Assembly (NCBI GenBank): GCA_023954375.1
Contig: JAMLIC010000075.1
Span: 1 to 38,994, forward strand
Source: Planctomycetota bacterium
GTDB taxonomy: Bacteria > Planctomycetota > J058
DNA length: 38,994 bases
Reading direction: 5' to 3'
Within the stretch, counting starts at the first letter, position 1. The number at the start of each line of letters is the position of its first letter. Positions 36,746 through 38,994 of the stretch are shown here, in pieces. A program made the translations under genes and the position numbers. The notes beneath the pieces were generated by a model. The model was given only the letters and a program-made list of their open reading frames with translations, was not told the origin of the DNA and did not search any database.

Positions 36746-37270
36746 TCAGCGCGACCCCTTGGGGGCCGGGGGCGGGAGGTCGTCCTCCTCGTCCTCGGTG
36801 GCCTCCTGCGCCTCGAACTCCGCGAACTCCTCCCACGCCGCGGCCATGGCCTCGTTGAAGCGGCGCTGCTGCTCCTCCTCTTCGCGCCGCCGCTCGAGCG
36901 GGGCGGCGGGGTTGAAGCCCACCCGGAACGAGACCGGCGCCAGGGCCAGCCCCAGCTCCAGCGCGATCGGCCCCGGGGGCGGGCCGTCGCCGAAGAGCGC
37001 CGGCAGCAGGCCGAAGCAGTCGTGCTCGTCCTCCCCGTCCGGATACCGGGTCGTGCAGGCGTGGAACGGGCCGAGGACGGTGTAGTCGCCCTCGCTCGGG
37101 CCGCGCCCGTAGTTCGGGCCGAACTCGTCGTAGCGGCCCAGGAGCAGCCCCGCGTGCGCGAGCCCGAAGACCTGCACGTCGGCCCCGAGGCCGAAGCCCA
37201 GGCCGACCTGCGCGCGGAACATGGAGCAGCCGGAGAGGAGGAGCGCGAGGAGGAGGAGCAGGCGGGTCAT
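36746..37270 (-). CDS. Small lipoprotein of unknown function
   Basis: A 174-residue predicted lipoprotein with lipobox LLLSGC (Cys at 15). The mature part looks like a short beta-rich outer-membrane-type domain (QVGLGFGLGADVQVFGLAHAG and ELGLALAPVSFRVGFN), with two or three cysteines (HACTT, HDCFG) that could form a disulfide. The C-terminal 50 residues are charged and helical, ending in an acidic and Pro-rich tail. I do not recognise the family. It lies between the macro-CHAT and KptA-Nudix genes on the same strand, with gaps of 58 and 64 bases, so the three may be one transcript. Confidence 0.8.
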   Translation of the reverse strand: MTRLLLLLALLLSGCSMFRAQVGLGFGLGADVQVFGLAHAGLLLGRYDEFGPNYGRGPSEGDYTVLGPFHACTTRYPDGEDEHDCFGLLPALFGDGPPPGPIALELGLALAPVSFRVGFNPAAPLERRREEEEQQRRFNEAMAAAWEEFAEFEAQEATEDEEDDLPPPAPKGSR

Positions 37271-37328
37271 CGCATGTGACCCTACGGAATGGCCGGCCGC
37301 CGGGCCACGCCGAGCGCGGGGGAAGCCG

Positions 37329-38885
37329 TCAGACGAGCCCCACGGGCTCGACCACCCGCTCGCGAGGGTCGCCGTAGTGGACGAAGGCCGCCGCGTGCAG
37401 CGGGTCGTCCGGCGCGAGCGCGGCGCGCGCCTCGGCCAGCGCCTCGCCGAGCGTGCGGCCGAGGGCGAGCGCCTCGTAGAGGTGCAGGGCGAAGCGCTCG
37501 GCGGCCGCGTCCTCGACCTCCCACAGCGCCGTGACGACGTTGCGGGCGCCGCCGAGGAGCAGGGCGCGGGCGAGGGGCAGGTCGTCGCCGTGGCCGCAGG
37601 AGCTCGTGACCACGAGCCGTGCGGTGAGCCGCGCGGCGAGGAGGTCGTCGGCCGTGACGACCTCGCCCGAGGGGAGCGCCCAGCGCGCGCCGTCCGGCCC
37701 CGCGCGGGTGTGGCCGCACCAGTGGACGAGGCCGGCCCGCGGCAGCGCCTCGAGGACGTCGCGCCGCGTGGCCCGCGGGCCGGCGAGGAGGCGCAGGCCG
37801 AGGCGGTCGCCGGCCCGGCGCCAGAGCAGGTCGAGGAGCCGCGCCGCCTCGCGGCCGGCGTGCGGCAGGTCGGGGCCGCCCGGGAGGAGGAGGCCCTCGA
37901 GGCGGCCGGCCGGGCGGGCCGCGCCGGCCTCGCCGGCCGGCCCCGGACGCGAGACGATCAGGCGGCGCGACACGGCCGTGCGCTCGGCGAGCGCCCCGCC
38001 CTCGTCGCGGGCCAGCTCGAACGGCAGCCCGGCCAGGTCCTCGTCGAGGGCCAGGACGAGCGGGCGCGGCGCCTCGCGCGCGGCGCGGGCCAGGACCTCC
38101 CCGGGCACGAGCCGACCGAGCCGCGCCCCGAGCGCGTCGAGCGCGGCGCGCGCGTCGAGCAGGCGCCGCGCGCCGGCGCCGCGGAGGCGCGCGACGAGGT
38201 CGCGCACCTCGGCCTCGTCGTCGGCCGTCATCGGCCGCGCGGCGGTGTGGGCCAGCGGCGCCGCGTCGTCGAAGGTCCACGTGAGCTCGCCCGCGCGGCG
38301 CTGGACGCGCAGGCGCAGCGGCTCGCTCGCGGCGGCCGCGCGGGCGGCCGCGACCTCGAAGAAGGCGAGGAACGCCTCGGGGTCGAGGAGGGCCACGACG
38401 ACGCGCCGCAGGGGCGTCCGCTCCCTGAGGCCGGCGACGATCTCCTCGACCATGGCCCGGCTGGCCGCCTCGCGGGGCACGGCCGCGGCGCGCACGCCGA
38501 AGGCGGGGAAGGCGAGCGAGCGGAGGCCCAGCCCGGCGGCCAGGCGCATGGCCGAGCGCACCGCCTCGCGCAGCACCTCGAGCGAGCTCTCGTGGCCGGC
38601 CTCGGTGCGCACCACGGTGGCCGCGTGGATCACCCAGCGGCAGGGCAGGCGCCGCGCCGGCGTGACCACCGCCCGCCCCGGGTCGATCGGCCCCAGCCGC
38701 GCCAGGTCGCGGGCGAGGTCCTCGCCCTCGAGCCGCCGGATCGCCGCCGAGACGCTCGGGCCGTCGGGGCGGTCCATGACGAGGTCGCTGTTCTCGCTGC
38801 TGACGATCGCGTCCACCGCCAGGCGCGTGATGTCGGCGCGGGCGAGCTCGAGCGTGCGGCCGAGGACGTCGTAGGCGCGCTGCAC
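37329..38885 (-). CDS. Macro domain fused to CHAT protease
   Basis: A 518-residue fusion. Residues about 8-180 are a macro domain, which binds or hydrolyses ADP-ribose and its esters: ADITRLAVDAIVSSENSDLV (17-36, where the usual NAAN is SSEN), SVSAAIRR (44-51), WVIHAATVV (84-92) and LAFPAFGVRAAAVP (124-137). Residues about 215-510 are a CHAT protease of the caspase superfamily: LAGLPFELARDEGG (284-297), LVHWCGH (386-392, catalytic His 392) and VVTSSCGHG (425-433, catalytic Cys 430), then LPLARALLLGGARNVVTALWEVED. Both catalytic residues are present. The GTG start has no ribosome site; a -10-like TAGACT five bases upstream would give a leaderless mRNA. It probably senses an ADP-ribose ligand and cleaves a target. 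The partner and substrate are unknown. Confidence 0.88.
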   Translation of the reverse strand: MQRAYDVLGRTLELARADITRLAVDAIVSSENSDLVMDRPDGPSVSAAIRRLEGEDLARDLARLGPIDPGRAVVTPARRLPCRWVIHAATVVRTEAGHESSLEVLREAVRSAMRLAAGLGLRSLAFPAFGVRAAAVPREAASRAMVEEIVAGLRERTPLRRVVVALLDPEAFLAFFEVAAARAAAASEPLRLRVQRRAGELTWTFDDAAPLAHTAARPMTADDEAEVRDLVARLRGAGARRLLDARAALDALGARLGRLVPGEVLARAAREAPRPLVLALDEDLAGLPFELARDEGGALAERTAVSRRLIVSRPGPAGEAGAARPAGRLEGLLLPGGPDLPHAGREAARLLDLLWRRAGDRLGLRLLAGPRATRRDVLEALPRAGLVHWCGHTRAGPDGARWALPSGEVVTADDLLAARLTARLVVTSSCGHGDDLPLARALLLGGARNVVTALWEVEDAAAERFALHLYEALALGRTLGEALAEARAALAPDDPLHAAAFVHYGDPRERVVEPVGLV

Positions 38886-38994
38886 GCGCCCGAGTCTAAC
38901 TGGCCGCCGACCGAGCCACCCTGCGTCAAGCCCCCCGGTCCTCGACGGTCCACCTGGCGTGTTGCGACGCGACCGGCAGTCCTGGCAGACGGCA
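38886..38994. other. Window end, no gene seen
   Basis: These 109 bases hold GTTAGACTCG on the minus strand (38900-38891) just before the macro-CHAT start. No open frame or structured RNA is apparent; the window ends here. Confidence 0.5.

Overview
The window is very GC-rich and densely packed bacterial DNA, read here as 20 protein genes, with no tRNA, rRNA or CRISPR array seen. It suggests a diderm, because apolipoprotein N-acyltransferase, a heptosyltransferase-like GT9 enzyme and three lipoprotein-signal proteins are present. Large Ser/Thr kinases of the PknB type, a kinase-FGE fusion, FHA proteins and a MoxR-DUF58-DUF4129 cluster fit Planctomycetota best. Myxococcota or a related candidate phylum remain possible, because the window holds no taxonomic marker gene.

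Layout. Positions 47-10714 are all on the minus strand: an XRE regulator with a zinc finger (47-409), Lnt (544-2169), a dolichol/polyprenol-kinase-like enzyme (2205-2978), Pcm (3229-3897), then a tightly coupled operon read from 9137 down to 4168 (coiled-coil protein, MoxR, DUF58, DUF4129), a GT9 glycosyltransferase (9211-10305) and a small membrane protein (10442-10714). After a 305-base divergent intergenic region with a palindrome lying on a good promoter candidate, the plus strand carries a cytoskeletal-looking operon: two coiled-coil proteins (the second apparently frameshifted), an actin strongly resembling MamK of magnetosomes, and a serine-recombinase-like protein with a degraded active site (11020-14892). 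Next comes a translationally coupled pair: a lipoprotein with a caspase-like domain lacking both catalytic residues, and a 1509-residue protein with two kinase domains in tandem plus a C-terminal formylglycine-generating-enzyme-like domain (15057-21142).

A giant lipoprotein of 4091 residues (21985-34260) holds about 20 repeats of roughly 164 residues and 14 FG-GAP/VCBS blades. A small membrane-anchored protein follows it directly, and two paralogous FHA proteins flank the locus (21337-21831 minus, 34911-35426 plus). The right end (minus strand) has a fusion of an RNA 2'-phosphotransferase-like (KptA/Tpt1) domain to a Nudix hydrolase, a small lipoprotein, and a fusion of a macro domain to a CHAT protease.

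How the parts may work together (inference). The kinases could phosphorylate targets read by the FHA proteins, with the pseudo-caspase lipoprotein and the giant lipoprotein as envelope partners. The right end looks like an ADP-ribose-handling cluster: KptA chemistry makes ADP-ribose cyclic phosphate from NAD+, Nudix enzymes act on such products, and macro domains bind or hydrolyse ADP-ribose, here linked to a protease. The strongest candidates for undescribed biology are this KptA-Nudix / macro-CHAT neighbourhood, the MamK-like actin operon without other magnetosome genes, and the pseudo-caspase/tandem-kinase pair.
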